Source: Vallicoccus soli
GTDB taxonomy: Bacteria; Actinomycetota; Actinomycetes; Motilibacterales; Motilibacteraceae
Direction of reading: 5' to 3'
Assembly (NCBI RefSeq): GCF_003594885.1
Contig: NZ_QZEZ01000004.1
Location: 191,629-255,628 of the forward strand
Length of the DNA: 64,000 bases
Shown: positions 1-7,839 of the stretch, one piece after another
Layout of the letters: each line of letters opens with the position of its first letter
How positions within the stretch are numbered: the stretch's first letter is position 1
Made by a program: the position numbers and the translations under genes
Notes under the pieces: generated by a model
What the model was told of the DNA's origin: nothing
Seen by the model: the letters and a program-made list of their open reading frames with translations, nothing else
Database searches by the model: none

Positions 1-1
1 C

Positions 2-835
2 TGGGCGGGCCTGCTCGAGGACGCCGGCGCCCCCGGGGCGGGGGCGGCGGCCCTGCGCGGGCTCGCCGCGGCCGCGCGGTCCACCGGACCCGGCGACCCG
101 CTGCCGGTGCTCGGCCCGCCCGAGCTCGCGCCGGCCCTCGCCGAGGGGCGACGGGTGTCCGGCGGCCCCGTCCCCGAGGCCCTCGCCGAGCTCGTGGCCG
201 TCGGCGACCCGGGTGCGCTGCCGGGGCTGCCCGGCACGCGCCTGCTCGTCGTGCCCGCGGCCCCGCTCGCGGAGCGCACCCCGGTGCCGCCGGCGGCCAC
301 CACCGCGTACCTCGCCGGCGCCCCGGACCGCGCGCTCGTCGCCGCCGCGGCGCGCGAGCCGGGGCCCGCGGCGGTCGCGCCCGCGGTGCTCGAGCGCGCC
401 GGCGTCGAGCGGGCGCTCGCCGACGACCCGCTGGTCGAGGGCGTCACCGGCGCCTTCCGGCTCGCCCTGGCCGCCGCGCTCGTCGCGAGCCTGCTCGCCG
501 TCACCCTCGGCACCGCCCTCACCGGGGTCGAGCGCCGCGAGCGGGTGGCGGTGCTGACCGCCCTCGGCGCCCCCGCCGCCGCGGTGCGGGCGCTGCGCGT
601 CGCCGAGCTGCTGCCGGCGGTGCTCGTCGCCCTCGTGGCGGGGACCGCGCTCGGCGTCGCGCTGCCCGCGGCGCTGGGCCCGGCGCTGGACCTCGCGCCC
701 TTCACGGGCGGCGCCGCGCCGCCGCTCGCCGTCGACCCCGTCGCCACGGCGCTCGTCGCCACGGCGCTGCTCGCCGCCGTCCTGCCGGCCGCGCTGGCAC
801 CGGCGCCCCGTACGAGAGGAGCCGCCCGCCCATGA
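2..835 (+). CDS. FtsX-like ABC transporter permease, C-terminal part (5' end outside the window)
   Basis: The reading frame is open from the first base, so only the last 277 residues are visible. The end carries the FtsX/MacB-type permease domain: a helix around residues 155-180, the cytoplasmic ERRERVAVLTALGA element (in the family this loop contacts the ATPase), and two further Ala/Val/Leu-rich helices. The Ala/Pro/Arg-rich part before it is probably extracytoplasmic. The stop overlaps the start of the next gene (ATGA), and two ATPase genes follow, so this is the membrane subunit of a type VII ABC system. Substrate unknown. Family assignment is good; specificity cannot be read from the sequence. 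Confidence 0.8.
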   Translation, partial: WAGLLEDAGAPGAGAAALRGLAAAARSTGPGDPLPVLGPPELAPALAEGRRVSGGPVPEALAELVAVGDPGALPGLPGTRLLVVPAAPLAERTPVPPAATTAYLAGAPDRALVAAAAREPGPAAVAPAVLERAGVERALADDPLVEGVTGAFRLALAAALVASLLAVTLGTALTGVERRERVAVLTALGAPAAAVRALRVAELLPAVLVALVAGTALGVALPAALGPALDLAPFTGGAAPPLAVDPVATALVATALLAAVLPAALAPAPRTRGAARP

Positions 836-1779
836 GCACCGCGGTCACCGCGCTGGAGGAGATGGAGCGCCGCGCCGCGCGCCCGGGGGAGGCGTACGGC
901 GCCGACGCGCACGTCGTGTGCGACGGGCTGGTGCGGATCTACCGCACCGAGGGCGTCGAGGTGCTCGCCCTGCAGGGCCTGGACCTGCTCGTGCGCCGCG
1001 GGGAGGTCGTCGCCGTCGTCGGCGCGTCCGGCAGCGGCAAGTCGACCCTGCTCGGCATCCTCTCCGGGCTCGACCGGCCGACCGCCGGCTCGGCGCGGGT
1101 CGGCGGGCAGGACCTCGGGACGATGACGCGCGCGCAGCGCCTGCGCTTCCGCCGGCACGTCGTCGGGTTCGTCTGGCAGCAGACGTCGCGCAACCTCCTG
1201 CCGTACCTCACCGCCGCGGAGAACGTCGCCGTCCCCCTCGCGGCGGCGGGCGTGCGGCGGCGCGCGCGCGAGCGGCGCGTGGCGGAGTCGCTGGAGGTGC
1301 TGGGGGTGGGCGACTGCCGCGACCGCCGGCCCGGCGAGCTCTCGGGCGGGCAGCAGCAGCGGGTGGCGATCGCCGTCGCGTGCGCCAACCGGCCCGAGGT
1401 GCTCCTCGCCGACGAGCCCACCGGCGAGCTCGACGAGGCGACGAGCGCCGAGGTGCTCGGCGCGCTGCGGGGGGTCAACCGCGAGCTCGGCACGACGGTG
1501 CTCGTCGTGACGCACGACGAGGCGGTGGCCGGGCAGGTGGAGCGCACCGTCGCCATCCGCGACGGGCGCACCGCCAGCGAGGTCGTGCGTCGGGTCGAGC
1601 GGCGCGACGGCCAGGAGCGGCTCGTCGCCACCGAGTACGCCGTCCTCGACCGCGCCGGCCGCCTGCAGCTGCCGCGCGAGTTCACCGAGGCGCTGGGGCT
1701 GCGCGAGCGGGTCCGGCTCGAGCTCGGGCCGGACCACATCGTCGTACGGCCCGACGAGCGCGGCGGCGACCGTGGCTGA
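832..1779 (+). CDS. ABC transporter ATP-binding protein with AbrB-like C-terminal extension
   Basis: A 315-residue LolD/MacB-type ATPase expected to drive the FtsX permease encoded just upstream. Visible motifs: Walker A GASGSGKST (64-72), Q-loop near 115, signature LSGGQQQR (170-177), Walker B LLADEP (about 191-196) and H-loop His 228. LolD proteins are usually about 230 residues; here about 50 more follow. Residues 266-307 (YAVLDRAGRLQLP, then EALGLRERVRLEL) resemble the swapped-hairpin fold of AbrB/SpoVT/MazE proteins. The ATG overlaps the permease stop, and the stop lies 8 bases inside the next ATPase gene, so all three are translationally coupled. The AbrB-like tail is my reading of a pattern and needs a profile search. 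Confidence 0.88.
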   Translation: MSTAVTALEEMERRAARPGEAYGADAHVVCDGLVRIYRTEGVEVLALQGLDLLVRRGEVVAVVGASGSGKSTLLGILSGLDRPTAGSARVGGQDLGTMTRAQRLRFRRHVVGFVWQQTSRNLLPYLTAAENVAVPLAAAGVRRRARERRVAESLEVLGVGDCRDRRPGELSGGQQQRVAIAVACANRPEVLLADEPTGELDEATSAEVLGALRGVNRELGTTVLVVTHDEAVAGQVERTVAIRDGRTASEVVRRVERRDGQERLVATEYAVLDRAGRLQLPREFTEALGLRERVRLELGPDHIVVRPDERGGDRG

Positions 1780-2476
1780 CGCGCCGGCCGTCCTCGTCGA
1801 GGACGTCCACCTGACCCACGGCACCGGCCCGCGGGCGGTCCACGCGCTGCGCGGCGCCTCGCTGTCGGTGGCGCCGGGCGAGCTGCTCGCGGTCAAGGGC
1901 CGCTCCGGCGCGGGCAAGACGACGCTGCTCGACGTCGTGGCGGGCCTGCGCCGCCCCGACCGCGGCCGGGTCGTCGTCGACGGTCACGAGGTGACCGCGC
2001 TCGGGGAGGCCGAGCTCGGGCGGCTGCGCCGCGAGGTCGTGGGCTCGGTGTTCCAGACCTTCGGGCTCGTCCCGGTGCTCACCGCGCGGGAGAACGTCGG
2101 GGTGCCCCTGCGCCTCGCCGGGGTCGACCCGGCCGAGCGCGAGGCGCGGGTGGACGTCGTGCTGCGCCTCGTCGGGCTGCAGGACCACGCCGAGCAGCGC
2201 CCCGGCGAGCTCTCCGGAGGGCAGCAGCAGCGGGTCGCGGTGGCGCGGGCGCTCGCGGCCCGCCCGCGGGTGCTGCTCGCCGACGAGCCCACCGGCCAGC
2301 TCGACTCGCAGACCGGCCGGGCCGTCATGGACCTGCTCGTCGCCGTCGTCCGTTCCACCGGGGTCGCCGCGCTCGTGGCGACGCACGACGCCTCGCTCGT
2401 GGAGCGGGCCGACCGCGTCGTCGAGCTGCACGACGGCGTGGTGCGCCCGGCGAGCGCGCCCCCCGGCGCGGCCTGA
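1772..2476 (+). CDS. ABC transporter ATP-binding protein (LolD/MacB type)
   Basis: A second, conventional 234-residue ATPase. Walker A GRSGAGKTT (43-51), signature LSGGQQQR beginning at 147, Walker B LLADEP (about 167-172) and an ATHD H-loop are all present, so it should hydrolyse ATP. It starts with GTG 8 bases inside the preceding ATPase gene. One permease next to two different ATPases suggests a heterodimeric nucleotide-binding pair, unless another permease gene lies before the window. The gene ends inside a hairpin shared with the convergent zinc-binding lipoprotein gene. Confidence 0.9.
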   Translation: MADAPAVLVEDVHLTHGTGPRAVHALRGASLSVAPGELLAVKGRSGAGKTTLLDVVAGLRRPDRGRVVVDGHEVTALGEAELGRLRREVVGSVFQTFGLVPVLTARENVGVPLRLAGVDPAEREARVDVVLRLVGLQDHAEQRPGELSGGQQQRVAVARALAARPRVLLADEPTGQLDSQTGRAVMDLLVAVVRSTGVAALVATHDASLVERADRVVELHDGVVRPASAPPGAA

Positions 2477-2492
2477 GGCCGCCGCCTCAGGC
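2471..2492. terminator. Bidirectional hairpin containing both stop codons
   Basis: A perfect 9-bp stem (2471-2479 with 2484-2492) and a CGCC loop sit between two convergent genes. The left arm contains the TGA of the ATPase gene (2474-2476) and the right arm the TGA of the minus-strand gene (TCA at 2487-2489). There is no T-run, as is usual for hairpin terminators in high-GC actinobacteria. Confidence 0.65.
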
Positions 2493-3431
2493 GCAGCCGA
2501 GGCCCTGCTGCAGGGCGGCGAGGTTGTCGCGCATCGTGGAGAGGTAGTCCCCGCCGCCGTCGGGGCGGCGCTCCACCGGGTCGAGGACGCCGGTGCGCAG
2601 CCCCAGGTCGCCCGCGAGGGCGCGGGTCAGGCCCGGCCCGGTCGACACCTCGAAGAAGACGGTGCGCACGTCGCGGCCCTCGACGACCTCGACGACGTCG
2701 CGCAGCCGCGACGGCGGCGGCTCCACCTCCGGGTCGAGGCCGGCGATGCCGACCTGGACGAGCCCGTACCGCTCGGCCAGGTAGCCGAACGCCTCGTGGC
2801 TGGTGACGAGGGTGCGCCCGCGGCAGGCGGCGAGCCCGTCCTCGTACGCCGCGTCGAGCGCTGCGAGCTCCTCCTCGACGCGGTGGGCGCCCTCGGCGTA
2901 CGACGCCGCGCCCGCCGGGTCGACCTCGCCGAGGCGGTCGGCGACGGCCCCCGCGACGGCGGCGAGGCGGGTCGGGTCCAGCCAGAAGTGCGGGTCGCGC
3001 ACGCCGGCACCCCCGTCCCCGTCCTCGCCGCCTGCCTCGCCGTCCCCCGCCCGGCCGGGGGAGGCGAGGAGCTCCGCGCCGTCGGAGACCTCGAGCACGT
3101 GGTCGCCGCCGTGGGTGGCCACCGCCTCGTCCGCCGCCGGGCTCAGCGCGTCCTGGTGCACCACGAGGTCGACCTCGGCGAGCCGGCCCACCTGCTGCGG
3201 GGTCAGCTCGACGGCGTGGCTGTCCGCGCCGGGGCTGCCGAGCGCCTGCACCGCCACGCGCTCCCCGCCGACCTCGCCGACCAGCCAGCCGAGCACGTAG
3301 CTCGACGCCACCACCTCGACGTCCCCGTCCGCGGCCGCGCCCCCGCCGCCCGGGCCGGCGCACCCGGCGACGGCGAGGGCGGCGCAGCAGGCGGCGGCGC
3401 AGCAGCGGGCGGTGGTGGCGGCGGTCGGCAC
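2487..3431 (-). CDS. aztC: Zinc ABC transporter substrate-binding lipoprotein (ZnuA/AztC type)
   Basis: A 314-residue extracytoplasmic zinc-binding protein. The N-terminus has a lipobox ending at Cys24 (LAVAGC). Candidate ligands at family positions are His72 (DSH), His148 (DPHFWLDP), His212 (SHEAFGYL) and Asp284 (VLDP), the three-His-one-Asp set known for AztC. The flexible loop before His148, His-rich in typical ZnuA, is acidic and glycine-rich here. GTG 3431 follows a GAGGAG ribosome site. It lies 64 bp downstream of an AztD-like chaperone gene, which fits zinc handover from chaperone to lipoprotein. No zinc permease or ATPase gene is adjacent, so the transporter core must be encoded elsewhere. 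Confidence 0.85.
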   Translation of the reverse strand: MPTAATTARCCAAACCAALAVAGCAGPGGGGAAADGDVEVVASSYVLGWLVGEVGGERVAVQALGSPGADSHAVELTPQQVGRLAEVDLVVHQDALSPAADEAVATHGGDHVLEVSDGAELLASPGRAGDGEAGGEDGDGGAGVRDPHFWLDPTRLAAVAGAVADRLGEVDPAGAASYAEGAHRVEEELAALDAAYEDGLAACRGRTLVTSHEAFGYLAERYGLVQVGIAGLDPEVEPPPSRLRDVVEVVEGRDVRTVFFEVSTGPGLTRALAGDLGLRTGVLDPVERRPDGGGDYLSTMRDNLAALQQGLGCA

Positions 3432-3456
3432 GGGTCTCCTCGGCGGTCGACTGGTC

Positions 3457-3495
3457 GGGCGGGGCGGGGCGGGGCGGCTGAGCGGGGCGGGCGGG
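3457..3495 (+). other. G-rich run between aztD and aztC, candidate G-quadruplex
   Basis: On the plus strand, four consecutive G3-G4 tracts separated by single C residues occupy 3457-3477, and a shorter G-rich segment ends at 3495. This matches the simple four-tract quadruplex rule. It fills most of the 64-bp gap between two minus-strand genes, so the mRNA carries the C-rich complement. It may be only base composition. Confidence 0.3.
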
Positions 3496-4878
3496 TCAGC
3501 GGGTCGTGGCCGGCCCGTCCTCGTCGGCGTGCTCGTCGGCGTGCTCGCCCTCCTCGTGGGCGTGGGCGTGCTCCTCCTCGGCGTCGCCGCTCACCGCGGC
3601 GAGCTCGTTGGGCACCACACCGACGTCGGCGCTCTTCCAGACCTCGCCGGTCGCGACGTCGACCGCGTGCACCTGCCGGGTGGCCGGCTCCGTGACGTAC
3701 GCGGTGCCGTCGAGCACGCGCAGCGCAGGGCGCGGCTCCTGCCACTCCACCGGCTCCTCCCACGGCGCGACGACCGGCACGGAGCGCTCGACCCGCCCGC
3801 TCGCCGGGTCGATGACGTGCAGCGCTCCGTCGGTCCCGAGCACCAGCGCCTCGCCGTCCTCGCCGCGGCCGAGGGAGCGGAAGGTGTACGACGCGGGCAG
3901 GTCGACGAGCCGCAGCGAGGCGTCGCGCGTGTCGATGAGGGAGACGCGGGTGGGCCGCTCGAGCTCGGCGTCCGGGTCGGTCTTGTAGTCGCCCAGCACG
4001 ATCGGGGAGTCCTCGGTGCCCGCCTGGTTCCCGATGCGCCCGTAGGCGTCGGGGGCCTGCACCTTGCGGATCTCCCGGCCGTCGACGACGAGGGCCCCGT
4101 CCTCGCAGCCGATGACGACGACCTCGTCCGCGGCGACGGCCTCGCCGTGCACGCCCGGGCACTGCGCGTTCGCGGCCACCTCCTGCCCGGAGGCGTCGAG
4201 CACCCGGACGCCCGTGCGCTCGTCCTCGGTGCCCTCGGACAGCACCAGCGACCCGTCGGACAGCTCGACGGCGACGCCGTGGTGCGCGCTGGGGGTGCGC
4301 AGGCTGCGCGCGCCGTCGGCGCCCTCGGCGACCTCGTCGCTGTCGAGCACCGTCACCGCGCCGGTGCCGTCGTCGAACAGGGCGGTGCGCCCCTCGTGGA
4401 CGACGACGTGCCCGGGCTCCTCGGCCGCGTGCAGCACGTCGGTGAGCTCGGGGGCGGAGGTGTAGTAGTGGTCGTGGTCGCCGTGCGGCTCGGCCCAGGT
4501 GCCGGCGTCGAGCACGCGGAAGCCGCCCGCGGTGCTGACGAGCAGGTGGCGCCCGTCGCCGGCGCCGTTGAGCCGGTTGAAGCCCTCGAGGGGCAGGTCG
4601 GCGACCGTCTCGAGGGTGGTGGCGTCGAGGACCCGGATGCCGCCGTCGTAGGTCACGGCGAGCCGCGGGGTGGTGGCCGCGGCCTCCTGGACGTCCGAGG
4701 GGGGCGTCGGCTCCCCGGCGGGGGTGGACGCCCCGGCCGACGGGGCGCCGGACGCCTCGCCGGAGCCGTCCTGGCCGCCGCACGCGGCGAGCAGGAGGGG
4801 CAGGGCGAGGCCGGCGGCGAGCGCGGCGCGGGCGGGTGACGCGGTGGTGCGGAGCATCGGGCGGTGCGGGCGGGGCAC
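3496..4878 (-). CDS. aztD: AztD-type zinc metallochaperone, secreted beta-propeller lipoprotein
   Basis: A 460-residue exported protein. The leader ends in a lipobox (LLAAC) before a Gly/Ser/Ala/Pro linker. The remainder consists of repeated beta-rich segments (for example IRVLDA, FRVLDA, LHVIDP, VHAVDV), typical of a WD40-like propeller. The C-terminal tail from about residue 434 is His/Glu-rich (EEHAHAHEEGEHADEHADE), a likely zinc-binding tail. Known AztD proteins pass zinc to the AztC solute-binding protein, and aztC is next downstream. The annotated start is GTG 4878; ATG 4857 (residue 8) is an alternative that keeps the signal peptide. A Zur-like operator and promoter lie 49-78 bp upstream. 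Confidence 0.8.
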   Translation of the reverse strand: MPRPHRPMLRTTASPARAALAAGLALPLLLAACGGQDGSGEASGAPSAGASTPAGEPTPPSDVQEAAATTPRLAVTYDGGIRVLDATTLETVADLPLEGFNRLNGAGDGRHLLVSTAGGFRVLDAGTWAEPHGDHDHYYTSAPELTDVLHAAEEPGHVVVHEGRTALFDDGTGAVTVLDSDEVAEGADGARSLRTPSAHHGVAVELSDGSLVLSEGTEDERTGVRVLDASGQEVAANAQCPGVHGEAVAADEVVVIGCEDGALVVDGREIRKVQAPDAYGRIGNQAGTEDSPIVLGDYKTDPDAELERPTRVSLIDTRDASLRLVDLPASYTFRSLGRGEDGEALVLGTDGALHVIDPASGRVERSVPVVAPWEEPVEWQEPRPALRVLDGTAYVTEPATRQVHAVDVATGEVWKSADVGVVPNELAAVSGDAEEEHAHAHEEGEHADEHADEDGPATTR

Positions 4879-4926
4879 GGCGGCGCCCGCCCTCTCCTTC
4901 CGTCGGAGCGGCAGTGGGCGGCGCCG

Positions 4927-4956
4927 ACGCTAGCAGCAAGTGACAACCATTGTCAG
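4927..4956 (-). promoter_or_regulatory. Candidate promoter of the aztD-aztC unit
   Basis: On the minus strand, CTGACA (complement of 4951-4956) serves as a -35 and TAGCGT (complement of 4927-4932) as a -10, 18 bp apart. Transcription would start near 4920, about 40 nt before GTG 4878. The -35 and part of the spacer lie inside the Zur-like palindrome. Confidence 0.55.
4941..4955. promoter_or_regulatory. Zur-like operator TGACAACCATTGTCA
   Basis: A 15-bp palindrome with perfect 6-bp arms around CCA. It resembles actinobacterial Zur boxes, which have the general form TGAAAATCATTTTCA, and overlaps the -35 of the promoter for the zinc genes. The inference is repression when zinc is plentiful. The site is much more AT-rich than its surroundings. 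Confidence 0.7.
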
Positions 4957-4996
4957 GTGGGCCGGTACGGAGCGACTCGCCCGGGAGCGCCGTCCG

Positions 4997-5026
4997 GGCC
5001 CTGCCGGTCCTCGGACCGGCAGGGCC
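4997..5026. repeat. Perfect 30-bp inverted repeat between divergent genes
   Basis: Two perfectly complementary 14-base arms (4997-5010 and 5013-5026) flank TC. It lies between the divergent aztD and SDR genes, where no gene ends, so it is not an obvious terminator. It could be an operator, an RNA hairpin in the SDR leader, or the remnant of a lost gene's terminator. Confidence 0.6.
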
Positions 5027-5129
5027 TGGTCGGCCCCCGCCATGGGGCGCAGCCTCGGGAGCAGGCGCCGCTCCGGCGCCGGGGCGACGTCGAGCCCGAC
5101 GCGCCCCACCCATCAGCAGGAGGAGCCTC

Positions 5130-5885
5130 GTGCCCGCACAGCGCACCGCACTCGTCACCGGAGCCAACCAGGGCATGGGCCACCAGGTCGCCCGCGAGCT
5201 CGTCGCCGACGGCGCCACCGTGTACGTCGGCTCGCGCGACCACGCCCGGGGTGCGGCCGCCGCCCGCGCGATCGGCGAGGGGGCCGTCGCGCTGCAGCTC
5301 GACGTGACCGACGCGGCGTCCGTCGCCGCGGCCGCGGAGCGCATCGGGCGCGAGGCGGGGTGCCTGGACCTGCTCGTCAACAACGCGGCCGTGGCCACCA
5401 CCCGGACCGGCGTGCGCGACGTCGCCGAGCTGCGCGCGTCGGCGGCGCCGACCAGGGTCCCGCTCGAGGAGGTGCGGGCGGTGTGGGAGGTCAACGCGTT
5501 CGGGCCGTTGGCGGTCACCCAGGCGGTCCTGCCCCTGCTGCGCCGGTCGCCGGACGCGCGGATCGTCAACGTGACGAGCGCCCTGGGGTCCCTGGGCCTC
5601 GCCGCTGACCCGTCCTCACCGCAGCGGCCGCTCTTCGACCCGGTCTACGCCGCCTCGAAGGCTGCGCTCGACGCGCTCACGCTGTCGCTCATGGTCGAGC
5701 TCGAGGGCAGCGGCATCAAGGTGAACCTCGTCTCGCCGGGCTTCGCGCGCACCGCCCTCGTGGGCTTCCAGGGCACGGAGACCGTCGAGAGCGCTGCCCG
5801 CGAGGTGGTGCGCGTGGCCCGGCTCGGACCGGACGGGCCGACGGGGACCTTCACGACGTGGCAGGGCGTGGACGTCCCCTGGTGA
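5130..5885 (+). CDS. Short-chain dehydrogenase/reductase (SDR) family oxidoreductase
   Basis: A 251-residue classical SDR. The nucleotide-binding motif TGANQGMG lies near the N-terminus, NNAA in the middle, and the catalytic Ser/Tyr/Lys are at NVTSALG and YAASK. The fold is typical of NADP-dependent carbonyl reductases; the substrate is unknown. GTG 5130 is preceded at good distance by AGGAGGAG (5118-5125), which rules out earlier in-frame starts. It is transcribed alone, divergent from the zinc genes, and ends at a hairpin facing the GH15 gene. Confidence 0.88.
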   Translation: MPAQRTALVTGANQGMGHQVARELVADGATVYVGSRDHARGAAAARAIGEGAVALQLDVTDAASVAAAAERIGREAGCLDLLVNNAAVATTRTGVRDVAELRASAAPTRVPLEEVRAVWEVNAFGPLAVTQAVLPLLRRSPDARIVNVTSALGSLGLAADPSSPQRPLFDPVYAASKAALDALTLSLMVELEGSGIKVNLVSPGFARTALVGFQGTETVESAAREVVRVARLGPDGPTGTFTTWQGVDVPW

Positions 5886-5890
5886 CCCCG

Positions 5891-5929
5891 CCGTGCGCCC
5901 CCGGGCCTCCTGGCCCGCCCACCGCACGG
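5891..5929. terminator. Nested bidirectional hairpin between SDR and GH15 genes
   Basis: Outer arms CCGTGCG (5891-5897) and CGCACGG (5923-5929) enclose an inner stem CGGGCC/GGCCCG (5902-5907 with 5912-5917). It occupies nearly all of the 55 bp between two convergent stop codons, as expected for a terminator working in both directions. Confidence 0.6.
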
Positions 5930-5940
5930 TCGCGGCGACC

Positions 5941-7839
5941 TCAGCGGGCGCTGGGGCGCAGCGACCAGGGGCCCAGGTCCTCGCCGGCGGCGTCACGGGC
6001 CAGGGTGACGGCCGCCTCGATCAGCCCGAGGTGCGTGAAGGCCTGGGGGTAGTTGCCCAGCGCCGTCCCGTCGGGGTCCATCTGCTCGGCGTAGAGGCCG
6101 AGCGGGCCTGCGTGCTCGAGGAGCCAGGCGAAGCGCTCTTCGGCAAGCGCTCTCCTGCCGGTGACCACGAGGGCCGAGACCATCTCGAACGAGGACAGCA
6201 GGAAAGCGCCCTCCGGGCCGTCGACCCCGTCGTCGACCACGTCCGTGTCGTAGCGACGGACGAGCGCGGGCCCTTCGCCGAGGCCCTCGGCGATGCGGTC
6301 CACCGTCGACACCACGCGCGGGTCGGTCCCCGGCAGGAAGCCGACGAGGGGGATGCGCAGGAGGGAGGCGTCGAGGGCCGGCTCGTCGTAGGCCATCGTG
6401 AACGCGCCCTGGTCCTCGTCCCAGCCGCGCTCGAGGACCTCCGCGTGCACCGCGTCGCGCGCCTCGCGCCAGGCGTCGAGGGGCGCGGAGGCGTCGTGCA
6501 GCGCCTCGGCCATGCGGATCCCGCGGTCCAGGCAGACCCAGGTCATGACCTTGCTGTTGACGAAGTGCCGCGCGGCGCCGCGCATCTCCCACAGGCCGTG
6601 GTCGGGTCGGGACCAGTCCCGGCAGGCGACGTCGACCACCTCGCGCAGCGCCTCCCAGCCACCGGGCTCCAGGCCGCCGGTCAGCCGCAGGTGGGCGTGC
6701 GCGGCGTCGAGGACGTGCCCGTAGGTGTCGTGCTGGACCTGGTCGAACGCCTCGTTGCCGCACCTGACCGGCCTCGACCCGGCGTAGCCGGCCAGGTGCT
6801 CCAGCTCGTGCTCCTCGCCGGACTGCTCGCCGCGCAGGCCCGCCATCGGGCGCAGCCGCTCGCCGGGCCGCACGCACCGCTCGATGAGGAACCGACCGTA
6901 GCGCCGCCCCATCCGCTCGTGGCCGAGCATCCCGAGCGCGAGCACGTGGAGGCTCGCGTCGCGGTGCCAGGTGTAGCGGTAGTCCCAGTTGCGCGGCCCG
7001 CCGAGGTGCTCGGGCAGGGACGTCGTGGGGGCCGCGAGCAGGGCCCCGGTCTCGTCGAAGGACAGCGCGCGCAGCACCAGGGCGCTGCGCGCCACGGCCT
7101 CGCGGCCCGGGCCGTCGTACGCGACCCCGCCGGCGCCCCACGCGCGCCACGCCCGGCACGTGAGCCCGAGCAGCTCCCGCGCCCGCGCGAGGGACCCGCA
7201 GGGGGGCGCGTCGTCGTCGTAGCCCAGGGACCAGGTCGCCCCCTCGCCCTCGCCGAGCTCGACCTCGGCCCGCAGCACGCCGTCCTCGAGCCGGTGCTCG
7301 ACGTCGCTGTGCAGCCGCACGCCGGACACCCCCTCGACCCAGGCGCCCCCGTCGGCCCGCCAGTCCGGCGCGGACCGCGCGTAGTCCGGCCGGGCGTCGA
7401 CCTCGGTCACCATGCGCACCCGGCCCTGCACGACGCGGACCAGGCGCAGCAGCAGGTGCTGGGCGTCGAGCTCGTCGGGGGCGTCGTCCTCGCGCAGGCG
7501 GCCGCCGTCGTGCGCGCCACCGTCGGCACCGCCGTCGTCACCGGCGTCGACCGGGCTGTCGACGGCGAGCAGGTCGACGACCTCGGCGGCGCCCTCGGGG
7601 CCCTCCCACGCGGTGACGAGCACGAGGGTGCCCTCCTCGTAGCGCTGCCCGGTCACGCGCCCGCCCTCGACCCGCAGGCGCCAGGAGCCGCCCCGGTCGC
7701 CGTCGAGGACCCGCGCGAAGAGGCTGGGGCCGTCGGCGCAGGGCGTGCAGAACCAGTCCAGGCCGCCGTCGGGGGCGACGAGCGCGGTGGTGTGGGTGTC
7801 GGAGAGGAAGCCGTGCCCGTCGATCGGGTGGCGGGTCAC
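5941..7839 (-). CDS. Glycoside hydrolase family 15 protein (trehalase or glucoamylase type)
   Basis: A 632-residue GH15 enzyme with no signal peptide, hence cytoplasmic. Family landmarks: N-terminal IDGHGFLSD (usually IGDY/HG-LSD), the central NWDYRYTWHRDAS motif, the GSRPVRCGNEA segment, GLWEMRG with a probable catalytic Glu, and the C-terminal GNYPQAFTHLGLI. Length fits actinobacterial GH15 trehalases (about 640) as well as glucoamylase-like members, so the substrate (trehalose or an alpha-glucan) is undecided. GTG 7839 overlaps the stop of the upstream LLM oxidoreductase by 4 bases, making this the last gene of a long minus-strand series that starts with nuoD and the Mrp antiporter genes. 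A role in recycling compatible solutes alongside Na+/H+ exchange is inference. Confidence 0.88.
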   Translation of the reverse strand: MTRHPIDGHGFLSDTHTTALVAPDGGLDWFCTPCADGPSLFARVLDGDRGGSWRLRVEGGRVTGQRYEEGTLVLVTAWEGPEGAAEVVDLLAVDSPVDAGDDGGADGGAHDGGRLREDDAPDELDAQHLLLRLVRVVQGRVRMVTEVDARPDYARSAPDWRADGGAWVEGVSGVRLHSDVEHRLEDGVLRAEVELGEGEGATWSLGYDDDAPPCGSLARARELLGLTCRAWRAWGAGGVAYDGPGREAVARSALVLRALSFDETGALLAAPTTSLPEHLGGPRNWDYRYTWHRDASLHVLALGMLGHERMGRRYGRFLIERCVRPGERLRPMAGLRGEQSGEEHELEHLAGYAGSRPVRCGNEAFDQVQHDTYGHVLDAAHAHLRLTGGLEPGGWEALREVVDVACRDWSRPDHGLWEMRGAARHFVNSKVMTWVCLDRGIRMAEALHDASAPLDAWREARDAVHAEVLERGWDEDQGAFTMAYDEPALDASLLRIPLVGFLPGTDPRVVSTVDRIAEGLGEGPALVRRYDTDVVDDGVDGPEGAFLLSSFEMVSALVVTGRRALAEERFAWLLEHAGPLGLYAEQMDPDGTALGNYPQAFTHLGLIEAAVTLARDAAGEDLGPWSLRPSAR

